Of a stretch of 64,000 bases of DNA, positions 27,091 through 37,000 are shown in pieces. Made by a program: the position numbers and the translations under genes. This DNA comes from Pedobacter sp. Bi126 (GTDB lineage Bacteria; Bacteroidota; Bacteroidia; Sphingobacteriales; Sphingobacteriaceae). Within the stretch, counting starts at the first letter, position 1, and every line of letters starts with the position of its first letter. The stretch lies in assembly GCF_918698245.1 (NCBI RefSeq), contig NZ_CAKKMS010000002.1:1-64000 (forward strand), in the 5' to 3' direction. The notes below the pieces were generated by a model. The model was not told where the DNA came from, did not search any database, and saw nothing but the letters and a program-made list of their open reading frames with translations.

Positions 27091-28566
27091 ATGAAAAAGA
27101 TAAACTTAATATATGCATCCATTTTAGCCGTAGCACTCTCGGCCTGCTCCAAGCTAGAAGAAGATCCCGATGCTGTGCTTGTTACTGCACAGTTTTACCA
27201 AAACGAAGGTCAGGCGGTTTCTGCTGTTACAGCCAATTACCGTAAACTTTACGAAAGTGGCCAATCGCTTTACAACAGTTTGATGCAGATTGGGGTAGAA
27301 ATGGCTACCGACGATTATGAAGCAGGCCCAAGGGCCAGAAATGCACACGTTAGGGCCATATCTGGCTTAACCCACGACTCATCTAACGATAGGATGGAGC
27401 AGCTGTGGAAACAAAGTTACGATGCCATTAACGCTTCGAATATTGCCATCGATAAAATTGCTTTGATTGATGAGGGCAAGATTGGGTCGGCCATTAGAAA
27501 ACGTTTAATCAACGAATCGAAGTTTTTAAGGGCTTTACATTACTTTAATCTGGTACGCTGGTTTGGCGATGTACCCATTGTACTGCACGAAAATACTTCT
27601 TTAGCGCCCGACGATCTATATGTACCCAACGCGCCCGAGGCTGCGGTATATGCACAGATCATTCAGGATTTAAAAGATGCAGAATCGCTACCTGCACCTG
27701 CAGAATATAGCAGCAAAGATTTAGGAAGGGCAACTTCAGGCGCAGCCAAAAGTCTGTTGGCAAAAGTATACCTTACCCATAAAGAATGGGCAAATGCAGT
27801 ACAAAAAAGTAAAGAGGTAATCGATAGCAAATACTATTCGCTGTTTGCAAACTTTGCCGATGTGTTTAATGTAGCCACCAAAAATGGTAAAGAACATATC
27901 TTCTCGGCACAGTTTGTAGGTAACGCTGGCTTTCAGGGCAATAGTTTGGCCAGCCGTTCGGCCCCGGCAGATGTACCCGGCATTAATGGCGATTATGCTG
28001 ATGCCCTGCATACCGCTGGCGGTTTGTATAACAGTTTTGCCGATAACGATACCCGAAAGGCCATCACCTTTGTTACGCAGATGGTGAGCCCTACAAATGG
28101 TCAGTTATACACCTTTTCGCCACAGTTTAATAAATATTACGATCCGGCCGTGGTAGGGAATCAATCGCAGTCTTCTAAAAATTTACCCATTATCCGTTAT
28201 GCAGAAGTGCTTTTGATTTATGCTGAAGCCTTAAACGAAGTAAATAATGGGCCAAATGCAGCGGCCTATGCCACAATAGATGAAGTACGCCAGCGTGCGG
28301 GCATAGCCAAACTGGCCGATATTTCTCCGGCATTAACTGTAGATCAGTTTAGGGATGCTGTTTTTCAGGAGCGCAGAAAGGAATTGGTTTTCGAATACCA
28401 GCGCTGGTTCGACTTGGCCAGAAGAGGAGCAGATTATTATGTGGCTACACTCAAAGCAGCCGGAAAAACTTTAGCGGCTAAGCGCCACATTCATTTCCCT
28501 ATTCCGCAACGCGAGCTTAACCTTAACCCTAAATTAAAACAGAACCCAGATTGGGTAAACTATTAA
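27091..28566 (+). CDS. SusD/RagB-family surface lipoprotein
   Basis: 491 residues. Lipoprotein signal with Cys at residue 19 (AVALSACSKLEE). SusD family features: ANYRKLYESGQ and DRMEQLWKQSYDAINASNIA near the N terminus, FLRALHYFNLVRWFGDVPIV (the conserved helix and Trp-Phe-Gly-Asp-Val-Pro), ASGAAKSLLAKVYL-like TPR helices, and a C-terminal VFQERRKELVFEYQRWFDLA with final PIPQRELNLNPKLKQNP. It binds ligand at the surface and caps the SusC barrel. It is 30 nt before the first sulfatase gene, in one operon. Confidence 0.95.
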   Translation: MKKINLIYASILAVALSACSKLEEDPDAVLVTAQFYQNEGQAVSAVTANYRKLYESGQSLYNSLMQIGVEMATDDYEAGPRARNAHVRAISGLTHDSSNDRMEQLWKQSYDAINASNIAIDKIALIDEGKIGSAIRKRLINESKFLRALHYFNLVRWFGDVPIVLHENTSLAPDDLYVPNAPEAAVYAQIIQDLKDAESLPAPAEYSSKDLGRATSGAAKSLLAKVYLTHKEWANAVQKSKEVIDSKYYSLFANFADVFNVATKNGKEHIFSAQFVGNAGFQGNSLASRSAPADVPGINGDYADALHTAGGLYNSFADNDTRKAITFVTQMVSPTNGQLYTFSPQFNKYYDPAVVGNQSQSSKNLPIIRYAEVLLIYAEALNEVNNGPNAAAYATIDEVRQRAGIAKLADISPALTVDQFRDAVFQERRKELVFEYQRWFDLARRGADYYVATLKAAGKTLAAKRHIHFPIPQRELNLNPKLKQNPDWVNY

Positions 28567-28596
28567 TCATCTTACTCGGATAATAAATTTAATCGC

Positions 28597-30252
28597 ATGA
28601 ATTTTAAACAAAAACATTCCACTTTGCCCATAGCAAAAGCATGCCTGTTGGCTTTTGGCTTATTGGCTGTGCAGGTTGCTTCGGCGCAGAAAAAGCAAAA
28701 GCCCAATATCGTGCTGGTATTGGTAGATGATCTTGGCTTTTCAGATACCGGTCCTTACGGCGCAACTGAAATAGAAACACCCAATTTAGATAAACTGGCT
28801 GCAGGTGGTTTAAGGCTGAAAGAATTTTACAACAATTCGATCTGTGCACCAACCAGGGCATCGCTACTTACCGGGCAGTACCAGCATAAGGCGGGTGTTG
28901 GCTTTTTTAACAATAACCTTGGGCTGGCGGCCTATCAGGGTTTTCTGAACCGCGAATCGCTCACCCTGGCCGAGGTGCTTAAATCAGGTGGTTATACCAC
29001 ACTCATGGCAGGTAAATGGCATGTGGGCGACGATCGGAACCAATGGCCAAACCAACGCGGTTTCGATCATTTCTTTGGCTTTATTGGTGGCGCCAGCAAT
29101 TATTACGAAATCGGAGGAAAAGGAACTGAAACTGTACCCTTGGTTAAAGATAACGAACCATATTTTCTGGAACCAGGTAAATATTTAACCGAAGAAATTA
29201 CCAATAATGCATTGGGTTTCTTAGACGATCAGCAAAAAGCTAAAAAGCCTTTCTTTTTATACCTGGCCTATAATGCACCGCATTGGCCACTTCAGGCACT
29301 TCCTGCCGATATTGCCAAATATAAGGGCAAATATAAATTGGGCTGGGATTCGCTACGTGTACAGCGTTACCGCAATGCCATTAAAAAAGGCCTTATCGGT
29401 AGTGATCAGAAAATTGGCGTGCACGATGACCAGGTAAAACCCTGGAACAAGTTAACTTATGATGAACAGGAATATTGGCAAAGCCGCCAGGAAGTTTACG
29501 CCGCCATGATCGATCATGTAGATCAGGGTGTTGGCCGTTTGCTTGCTAAATTAAAGGAACTTAAACAGGACGAAAATACCCTCATCATTTTTATTTCAGA
29601 TAATGGTGCTCAGGGCGGCAATGGCACCAGACCTTATACGCAACGCACCACAGGGCCTGTTGGTACAGCCGGATCTTACGAAACACAGAACAGCAATTGG
29701 TCGCAAACAGGTAACTCACCGCTCCGTAATTATAAAGGCGCTCCGTACGAGGGTGGCATTAGTGCACCCTTTATCGCCTGGTTTCCGAATAAAATTAAAG
29801 CGGGAACAATTGCCAAAGGCACAGGTCACCTGATCGACCTTGCCCCAACTTTTTACGAATTGGCGGGTATTAATTATCCAAAACAGTTAAACGGCATAAC
29901 CAGTAATGCCCTCGCTGGTAAAAGTTTGTTGCCATTGCTTAGCGGCTCAACAGATACCGTTCAGCGCGCTGTACCTTTGTTTTGGGAACGTGGTGGTAAC
30001 AAAGCCGTACGCTGGGGCAAATGGAAACTCGTTTCTCCGGCAGGTTTAACCGAAAAATATGAGCTTTTCGATATCGAAAAAGATAGGGCCGAAAATGCCG
30101 ATGTGGCCGCTCAACACCCCGAAATAGTGGCGCAGTTAAAAGCCGCTTATGTAAAGTGGGCTGCAGAAAATGGGGTAGTAGATTACGAATTGCTTAAAAC
30201 CGCACCCGCCCGGCCGGCACAAGGAAATAATAGGGACAATCAGAATTTTTAG
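28597..30252 (+). CDS. Type I sulfatase (S1 family), exported, first of two
   Basis: 551 residues, signal peptide ~1-31 (LLAFGLLAVQVASAQ). Metal site in NIVLVLVDDLGFSDTGPYG; the active-site motif NSICAPTRASLLTGQY holds Cys-x-Pro-x-Arg, where Cys is converted to formylglycine. The maturation enzyme for a Cys-type sulfatase is not in the window. Also typical: LMAGKWHVGDD, FISDNGAQGGNGTRP and a C-terminal subdomain (WERGGNKAVRWGKWKLVS). It should remove sulfate from an imported or surface-bound organic sulfate in the periplasm. Substrate cannot be read. The second sulfatase starts 19 nt later and is a close paralogue. Confidence 0.93.
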   Translation: MNFKQKHSTLPIAKACLLAFGLLAVQVASAQKKQKPNIVLVLVDDLGFSDTGPYGATEIETPNLDKLAAGGLRLKEFYNNSICAPTRASLLTGQYQHKAGVGFFNNNLGLAAYQGFLNRESLTLAEVLKSGGYTTLMAGKWHVGDDRNQWPNQRGFDHFFGFIGGASNYYEIGGKGTETVPLVKDNEPYFLEPGKYLTEEITNNALGFLDDQQKAKKPFFLYLAYNAPHWPLQALPADIAKYKGKYKLGWDSLRVQRYRNAIKKGLIGSDQKIGVHDDQVKPWNKLTYDEQEYWQSRQEVYAAMIDHVDQGVGRLLAKLKELKQDENTLIIFISDNGAQGGNGTRPYTQRTTGPVGTAGSYETQNSNWSQTGNSPLRNYKGAPYEGGISAPFIAWFPNKIKAGTIAKGTGHLIDLAPTFYELAGINYPKQLNGITSNALAGKSLLPLLSGSTDTVQRAVPLFWERGGNKAVRWGKWKLVSPAGLTEKYELFDIEKDRAENADVAAQHPEIVAQLKAAYVKWAAENGVVDYELLKTAPARPAQGNNRDNQNF

Positions 30253-30270
30253 TATTAAATAAAGAAAAAG

Positions 30271-31920
30271 ATGAACAAAGTTATATTAACATGCGTAGGT
30301 GCATTATTTGCCTTCCAGGGTTTTGCGCAAAATGCCAGGCCGGCAAAGCCTAATATTATCCTTATCCTGGCTGATGATCTGGGTTATTCAGATCTTGGCG
30401 CCTACGGCTCAGAAATTAAAACACCTAATTTAGATCGCCTCGCCAACGAGGGCCTTCGGCTAAAAGAATTTTATAATAATTCCATTTGTGCGCCAACCCG
30501 TGCCTCCTTATTAACCGGGCAGTACCAGCATACAGCAGGGGTGGGGTATTTCGCCAACGATCTGGGGCTTCCGGCCTATCAGGGTTACCTTAATAAAGAA
30601 TCGCTTACCCTGGCCGAGGTTTTAAAAACCCAGGGTTACAATACTTTAATGTCGGGCAAATGGCATGTTGCAGGTAAAGATGTGAGTTTTCCCTGGCAAC
30701 GTGGTTTCGATCACGTAATGATGTCAGAAAATGGAAGTTATTTCGATCAGGGCGATTACGAAGGAGGTAAAAAGCGTGCATATACCATCGATGGAAAACC
30801 TTACCCGTTAGAAGCGGGTAAATTTTACCAAACCGATGTAATTACCCAGAATGCCGTAAACTTTTTAGATCAGAGTGCTAAAGACAAACCCTTTTTCCTG
30901 TATTTAGCCTATACCGCGCCGCACTGGCCCCTGCATGCACTGCCAGAAGATATTGCCAAATACAAAGGCCGCTACGATAAAGGCTGGGATGTACTCCGGG
31001 CCGAAAGAATTAAAAAACAAAAAGAACTGGGTATTATTGATGGCAATTCTACCATCTCCGAAAAAGATGCCGATATCTACAACTGGAACAAACTATCGTT
31101 CGATCAGCGCAGCCAGTGGGCCAAAAAGATGGAGATTTTTGCAGCCATGGTCGATCGTTTAGATCAGGGCATTGGCCAGGTTTTAAATAAGTTAAAAGCA
31201 ACCGGAGCCGATAAAAATACCATCATCCTGTTTATTTCTGATAACGGTGCCCCTGCAGAAGATCTGGTAAAATGGTACAAAGGTGCCGTGCGCAATTCGG
31301 GCCCTGTAGGTACCATCGGTTCGTACGAATCGCAAAGTAAAAACTGGTCGTACGCTTCAAATTCGCCATTAAAAGCCTTTAAAGATTATATGTACGAAGG
31401 CGGCATCAGCTCGCCGTTTATTGCCTGGTATCCAGCTAAAATTAAACCCGGTACCGTTAAAAAAGGCACTGGGCATATTATCGACATTGCCCCAACTTTT
31501 TACGATCTGGCCGGGGCTGCCTATCCAAAAAGCTATCAGGGCATTACGCCGAATGCATTGGCCGGTAAAAGCTTGTTGCCGGTATTGTTTGGTAGCGACA
31601 ACGAACTGAAACGCGATGAACCGCTATTTTGGGAACGTGCAGGCAACCGCGCAGTGCGTGCTGGCAAATGGAAACTGGTATCTACCTGGCCAGGCTACAA
31701 TTGGGAGCTATACAATTTAGAAACCGACCGCGGCGAAACCACCAACGTAGCCAGGCAAAACCACGATGTGGTGAGCAGGCTATCGGTAGCCTATTTCGAT
31801 TGGGCAAAAAGAACAGGTGTGGTAGATTTTGCCACGCTTGAGGCCAAAGAACCACAATCGATGAAAGAGTTCAGGAAAAGTAAGGTACAGGAAGTTGTAT
31901 CAGAGGGTTTTGGCTTTTAG
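30271..31920 (+). CDS. Type I sulfatase (S1 family), exported, second of two
   Basis: 549 residues, signal peptide ~1-19 (LFAFQGFAQ). NIILILADDLGYSDLGAYGS, NSICAPTRASLLTGQYQH, GYNTLMSGKWHVAGKD and FISDNGAPAEDLVKW follow the family. Much of the N-terminal half is nearly the same as in the preceding sulfatase (KEFYNNSICAPTRASLLTGQ), while the middle and C terminus differ (REAL differences at QRGFDHVMMSENGS and the C-terminal EFRKSKVQEVVSEGFGF), pointing to duplication followed by specialisation on a different substrate. It is the last gene of the operon; no intrinsic terminator is obvious after it. No glycoside hydrolase, lyase or kinase is in the operon. Confidence 0.93.
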   Translation: MNKVILTCVGALFAFQGFAQNARPAKPNIILILADDLGYSDLGAYGSEIKTPNLDRLANEGLRLKEFYNNSICAPTRASLLTGQYQHTAGVGYFANDLGLPAYQGYLNKESLTLAEVLKTQGYNTLMSGKWHVAGKDVSFPWQRGFDHVMMSENGSYFDQGDYEGGKKRAYTIDGKPYPLEAGKFYQTDVITQNAVNFLDQSAKDKPFFLYLAYTAPHWPLHALPEDIAKYKGRYDKGWDVLRAERIKKQKELGIIDGNSTISEKDADIYNWNKLSFDQRSQWAKKMEIFAAMVDRLDQGIGQVLNKLKATGADKNTIILFISDNGAPAEDLVKWYKGAVRNSGPVGTIGSYESQSKNWSYASNSPLKAFKDYMYEGGISSPFIAWYPAKIKPGTVKKGTGHIIDIAPTFYDLAGAAYPKSYQGITPNALAGKSLLPVLFGSDNELKRDEPLFWERAGNRAVRAGKWKLVSTWPGYNWELYNLETDRGETTNVARQNHDVVSRLSVAYFDWAKRTGVVDFATLEAKEPQSMKEFRKSKVQEVVSEGFGF

Positions 31921-32111
31921 TTGGTTTTTTAAAAAATGTTAGCCTAAGCTTGTCGAAGACCTTATTTGTAGCCTCCAACTCACTCCTAATTTTGGGGTTG
32001 GGGGTTGCAATTAGAAGGAACAAAAAACATTGTTATCCTGAAGGGTATTTATTGTATAAACATCAAAATAGATGACAAATGCATTCTTTGTGGCGATTGG
32101 ATGCGAAGAAT

Positions 32112-32262
32112 CGTCATGGCGAGAAGGCTTTTTCAGCCGACGAAGCAATCTTACAACGATCGCTACCTGCGAGCGCATTAAGATTATTCATTTTTGTAGT
32201 TGTTTTTAAAGGCATTCATGAGCTCAATTCGTTTGGTTATCCTCGTTCCTCGCAATGACGAC
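32112..32262. repeat. REP-like inverted repeat pair
   Basis: CGTCATGGCGAGAAGGC (from 32112) with CGAAGCAATCTTACA (from 32141) on one side, and GTTCCTCGCAATGACGAC (32245-32262) on the other: the second is the inverse of the widespread motif GTCATTGCGAGGAAC. The two arms could pair into a long stem-loop. Confidence 0.6.
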
Positions 32263-32595
32263 CATTCTTTGGAACCTATCATTGATAGCTTGTCGAAGGA
32301 TAAACGTTTTTTGTTTCGACTATTAAAAATACCTTCTATTACATGTTCCGATTTTCATCGGCAGGTTTGGGCTAGTCTACAATTAGTTCGTGGATTTTCA
32401 TTTGAAAACGAACATGCATACCTCCGTGGGTGCTGCAGCCCCGTTATTCACTCCAATCTTTTTATTGCAGATTTTACGCAACCAGCAGCAAGAATAGGAG
32501 GGATGGCTCTTATGCAATAAAAAGGATTTCCGTTGCTACCGGGTTTATTGATGAATGGGGCTGTGGTGCTTGGCCAAATAACCCGCCTTGTTAAT

Positions 32596-32651
32596 AAATT
32601 ATCTGCAGCCAAAATGTGTATTGAATTAAATATTTTGGCTGCAGATAATTT
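32596..32651. repeat. 20-bp perfect hairpin
   Basis: AAATTATCTGCAGCCAAAAT (32596-32615) is repeated exactly in inverse orientation at 32632-32651, around a 16-nt AT-rich loop. It lies 226 nt past the minus-strand lipoprotein stop and ~680 nt past the sulfatase operon, and has no U-tract, so it is either a distant bidirectional terminator or a small repeat element. Confidence 0.75.
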
Positions 32652-32877
32652 CGGACTTATACAAATAAATATTCCTCAACTCGGAGTTTGTTGATATTTG
32701 AGCTTAAAAACAGTCATTTTAGCTATTATTGGGGCAGGTTTTTGTATGTAAGCTTCTGTTTGTAGTTAGATGCTTTATGGAGGTATATTCGTCTATGCTC
32801 GACACAATTAGGTGTAAGAAGCATAAAAAAGAATAAACTCATAAACATGCATATGGATATTCTCGTTAATAATTTAC

Positions 32878-34059
32878 CTATTCCGGGTCGGCACCTGTAG
32901 GTGGTGCTTCTTCCTGTAGTTTTGCCATAATCTCTTTCATTTTAGGTAAGCCAAAATAATTGTGCGCTTCTATTATTTTAATCACCTCGGGGTGCGAAAC
33001 CGAAAGATTATATAATGAAGAACCAGCATTATTCCATACTAGTGATGATTCTGGAGATTTATATTTTTCTATAGCTGGGTTTTCGATATTGGCAATGTTG
33101 GCTACTATTTCTGCTTTTTCTATAGAAGTGAATTTTTTGGAGGGTTCTTTTAAGAAGATTTTATCTAAATCATCAGAATATAGTAAACTCATAAAACTAC
33201 CCAAAGCATAAATAAAATGATTATCTGCGGCACTCGTATGCTCTTCTATATATTTTAATAAGTCTTTTCTGATCTGTAATTTGTTAAAACTATCCTTTAT
33301 AAAAATCAAATTTGCAATTAACTCTCCACGTTGAGGATTTCGATTGTATATGGAGTCCAACATCATTTTATTTATTTTTGGCTCTTTATCATATCCATAT
33401 CTTTCTAAGAGCATACTTAAAAAATGTTTGTCATTATTAAAAAGCCAGGCTAAACTTACCTTGTCATTATTAAATAAATATTTATTTCTATGGATAAGAT
33501 AAGGTTCAATTGTAACCTTATAAGTATTATCTTTATTGATTTTGATTAAGTAATCCAACGTTTGAAATTCGAAAAACAGATGTTCCTTTCTCAATAAGAA
33601 GTAGTTTTCAGTATCAGCAAACCCCCCAAATTCATTTCTTACTAAGAATTTATAATCCTCTTTTTGTTGACCAAAAAGTGTAATATGATTGTCTGCAACA
33701 TGGATTTTATAATGAGGATTTTTAAAATCATCAATCGCAAATACTTCCTTAATTCTATTATTAAATAACTCATCACTAATAGTTTTAAATCCATGATTTT
33801 TTAATCCTTCTAAGATTATTATAGAAGCAAGTTTCAGATCTCTTGCAGTTAAATGATATGGATTGTCAAAGGACCCTTCTTCACCGTCCACCCTTTTTTG
33901 ATCTTCCAAATGCTGTTTTATTTCTTCTATTATTTTTATAGGTATCATTGGTTTTTGTATTTCTTGATTTGCTATTGAACTATTTTGCTTCGTTTTGTTT
34001 TTACAGCTGCTTAATGCTAGTAACATAATGCAAAAAAACAATATCCTATTTCTTTTCAT
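32878..34059 (-). CDS. Lipoprotein, candidate immunity protein of the T6SS effector
   Basis: 393 residues. Lipoprotein signal with Cys at residue 19 (LLALSSCKNKTKQ). The rest is mostly helical and charged; residues ~215-290 look like helical repeats (IYNRNPQRGELIANLIFI, LLKYIEEHTSAADNHFIYAL). No family recognised. The ATG is 17 nt after the effector stop on the same strand. The effector carries two cell-wall-hydrolase-like domains, so an envelope-anchored partner on the periplasmic side suits an immunity protein. That role is inferred from order and location only. Confidence 0.6.
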   Translation of the reverse strand: MKRNRILFFCIMLLALSSCKNKTKQNSSIANQEIQKPMIPIKIIEEIKQHLEDQKRVDGEEGSFDNPYHLTARDLKLASIIILEGLKNHGFKTISDELFNNRIKEVFAIDDFKNPHYKIHVADNHITLFGQQKEDYKFLVRNEFGGFADTENYFLLRKEHLFFEFQTLDYLIKINKDNTYKVTIEPYLIHRNKYLFNNDKVSLAWLFNNDKHFLSMLLERYGYDKEPKINKMMLDSIYNRNPQRGELIANLIFIKDSFNKLQIRKDLLKYIEEHTSAADNHFIYALGSFMSLLYSDDLDKIFLKEPSKKFTSIEKAEIVANIANIENPAIEKYKSPESSLVWNNAGSSLYNLSVSHPEVIKIIEAHNYFGLPKMKEIMAKLQEEAPPTGADPE

Positions 34060-34076
34060 TTTTTGTATTTATTGAT

Positions 34077-37000
34077 TTAATTCGATTTATTTTCTTTTTT
34101 TGGTGCTGGTTTAATACCATATTTTTTGTTTACTGCTGCAGAACTTTCATAGATATCACTATCTTTTAATTTGTCAGCATCTTTAACTTCATAATCACTA
34201 GGAATATAAAAGCCTTTAAATGTTTTAGTAATCCCTTCGTAAGTGAATGATTTTCCATAACCGCTGAAGCGAATAGAGTCTCCCTGGTTTCCGCCTAGAA
34301 GAATAAACCAACCTTCTCTGGTTTTGCCATACAAAAACCCGGTATGTCCTTTTCCTGAACCATTGGTAGCTTCGTAGACAACTAAACATCCGTAAATAGC
34401 TTCCGGTATATTTTTGTATTCCTCATGATTAACAGGAGCAAGGGATCCTGCCGAATTAAGATGACTATATGGCTCATTTTTATTCTTAGCGTTTTTTGTC
34501 TTACTAATACACCAGTTCATGTAGGCGGCACACCAAGGTCCCTTAAATCCGTCTGTTGGTTTAGCGTTATTATTACAATAAACTAAGTATGATTTAGCTT
34601 TAGTGTACATTGGTTCTTCTCCTTCATCACAACCTTTCATTGCTTTAGCTTCTGCTAGTGCAGTTTCCATCCAAGGTGCTCTGTTTCCAATTATTTTAAT
34701 CTCAATTTCCTTCCAGTCACATTTGCTTGTTTTAAATATTTTTGAAGTGAAGTAGTTAAATGCTTTTTGTTTTTCAGCATGGCTATCTCCAACATTGTTG
34801 CCTACTTTTTCAGATATTAATTTATTTCTAAGTGCGCCATTTGATTTTGCAATCAACCCATTCCATTTATAAAACGCCATTGAAGTTAATACCGCAATTT
34901 TAATGTCCTTAGCTACAATATCTGAATTTTTAAGGATATCCACCTGCTCATATTTTAAAGTATAAGTGTTTGCTTTACAATAATTTTCTCTTCCTGTTAG
35001 TTGTATCAAGCCCTTCCCCCTAAAATTCCAGCCGTCTCCTCCCTGTGTATTACCAATTCTATTGTTTACATTTCTATTTTTATCCGCATAAGCCAGATTC
35101 GCAATCATTTGCGGATTTGCTTCATGATCTTTGGTTCTTCCATATTTATAGGCATCTTCTTTATGTTTGGCGAAATATGAAAATGGTGGACTATCCCGAT
35201 TGCCTGTTTTTTTATTTAAGTTACCGTTGATCAGCGTATCTGCACTGTAATTCATGTTTTCTCCGCTTTTTACATGCAGTTTAGTTCCTGATTCTACCCT
35301 GATTTGGGCAAAAAAATGTGCTTTAACCCAGCAGGTATTCATGCCAAGATCTGCCATATATTTGTTGTAGGTGCTGGCAACTGTTTTGAGCATAGCACCA
35401 TCAGCATCTTTAAATATTTGTTTTAGTTCTGCAGCAGTAATGTCTTTATTACATCTGGGGCAATCACTATGACTATTGCCTTCCTGATTCCCCACGCCCA
35501 CCAATGATTTTCCTCCATTTGCTGGTACATCATTCTTAAAGGCTACTAAAGTATTGCTTGTGCCTAAAAATTCCATTTCTTCTATTATGGCATAAAAACG
35601 ATGCAGTTTTTCACTATAACTTTTCTCCCAGCTTTTGGCCAATATAAAATCAAACTCAATCATGCCATTATCATTTAAAGGGTATTGTTTATGATGTACA
35701 AGTGTATCTTTCCTTAAATTGTCTAGCCCAAGGCGGCTTTCTTTTCGGTAAATTTTAACAGATACATTTTTTGCGCTTAGGTTACGCGTGCGGATGCGGC
35801 ATTTCATTTTGCTGCCGTATAGTGCTTGAATAACTGGTTTGTTGTTGGTTAAAAATTCGATGCTTACAATTTCTTCTTTGCTAACTAGTTTTAGTTTTTG
35901 CAGCGGTTGAGGAATATTTCCATTTAAGATTTCATAGTTTTTATCAGTCGAGTATACTTTGAAGTAAAATTCCGTTCCTTCTTTTAGCAGTTTTTTATAC
36001 TTATCTGCATTGGGGATGAAATTGTATTTCTCTAAATCTAATATTTGATTTTGAGAGACTCTGAAGCCTGTAATCAAAAGGATGGCTCTCGATTTGCCGC
36101 TGTGATCTAAATAACCATATTCTAAATCTACAATTAAACCTTCTGCCGCTTTAAATTTAATGTAGGCATGGTTTGGTTCACCCCAGCCCGTTTTTGTTTT
36201 TCTACCACCTTCGGGATATTCCCATTGTGCCAATATAATTTCAGGCTGGGCAACTGTTATTTTAACCGCTACTTTTGCGCTTGGTTGTACCATATATGCC
36301 TGTACGGTATACTCACCAGGTTCGTCAAATTGATGGGTTATGGTTTTACCTATTTTTGATTTAAAAGCTTCAACTGGTTTACCATCAATATCTTTGCATA
36401 TCCATTTTACAGAAGCAATTTCCTGCGGTAACGTGGGCAATATTTTAAAATGGTCTTTTACGCTAAAAGTTATCTCTTCTTTTATTCTTGTGCTATCGCT
36501 GGAAGCGGTAACTGAAGTAATCCCATTTCTTAAAGCTTGTATCTGTTTTGATTGTTTTGGAATACCATTAAAACATGCTGACACCACATAGCTGCATTCT
36601 TCGCTACAGAATACCTGAGTGATGTTCCCTGTCTGGGTTAATAGCGTAGGGATGCCAATTCCTCCTGTTTTGGTTACCTCCCAGGTAATAGTACTGATGT
36701 CGCCTGGTAGGGCCGCGGATTGAAAAAGGCTTTGGAGCCTAAAGGTGACAGGTACATTTATTCTTACTTTTGTGCTTCCGTCGACTGTGGTCACGGTTTC
36801 AATCTCGTTTTTTTTAATGGTATAAGGCCTGGTTATTCTTTTATCACCATTGGTTTTGCCATAAGCTTCAATTAAATAGGTGCCGACTTTTTTAAAGGTA
36901 ATGGTGAGGGTTTCGCCTGCATCGTTTCGCAATTGCAAGGGAATACCATTTGTATCATAGACTATCCAGTTTACGCCTTGCTTATCTGCATCGGTTGCTT

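Larger units (their letters stand above)
31921..32877. other. Long gene-free stretch with repeats
   Basis: No supported gene. GCTTGTCGAAGACC (about 31948) and AGCTTGTCGAAGGA (about 32289) are copies of a motif scattered in many bacterial intergenic regions. An inverted pair of REP-like sequence and a 20-bp perfect hairpin are listed separately. Confidence 0.6.

Noticed and set aside
32200..32520. 106-residue plus-strand frame
   Set aside because: It runs through REP-like repeat sequence and has no family resemblance.
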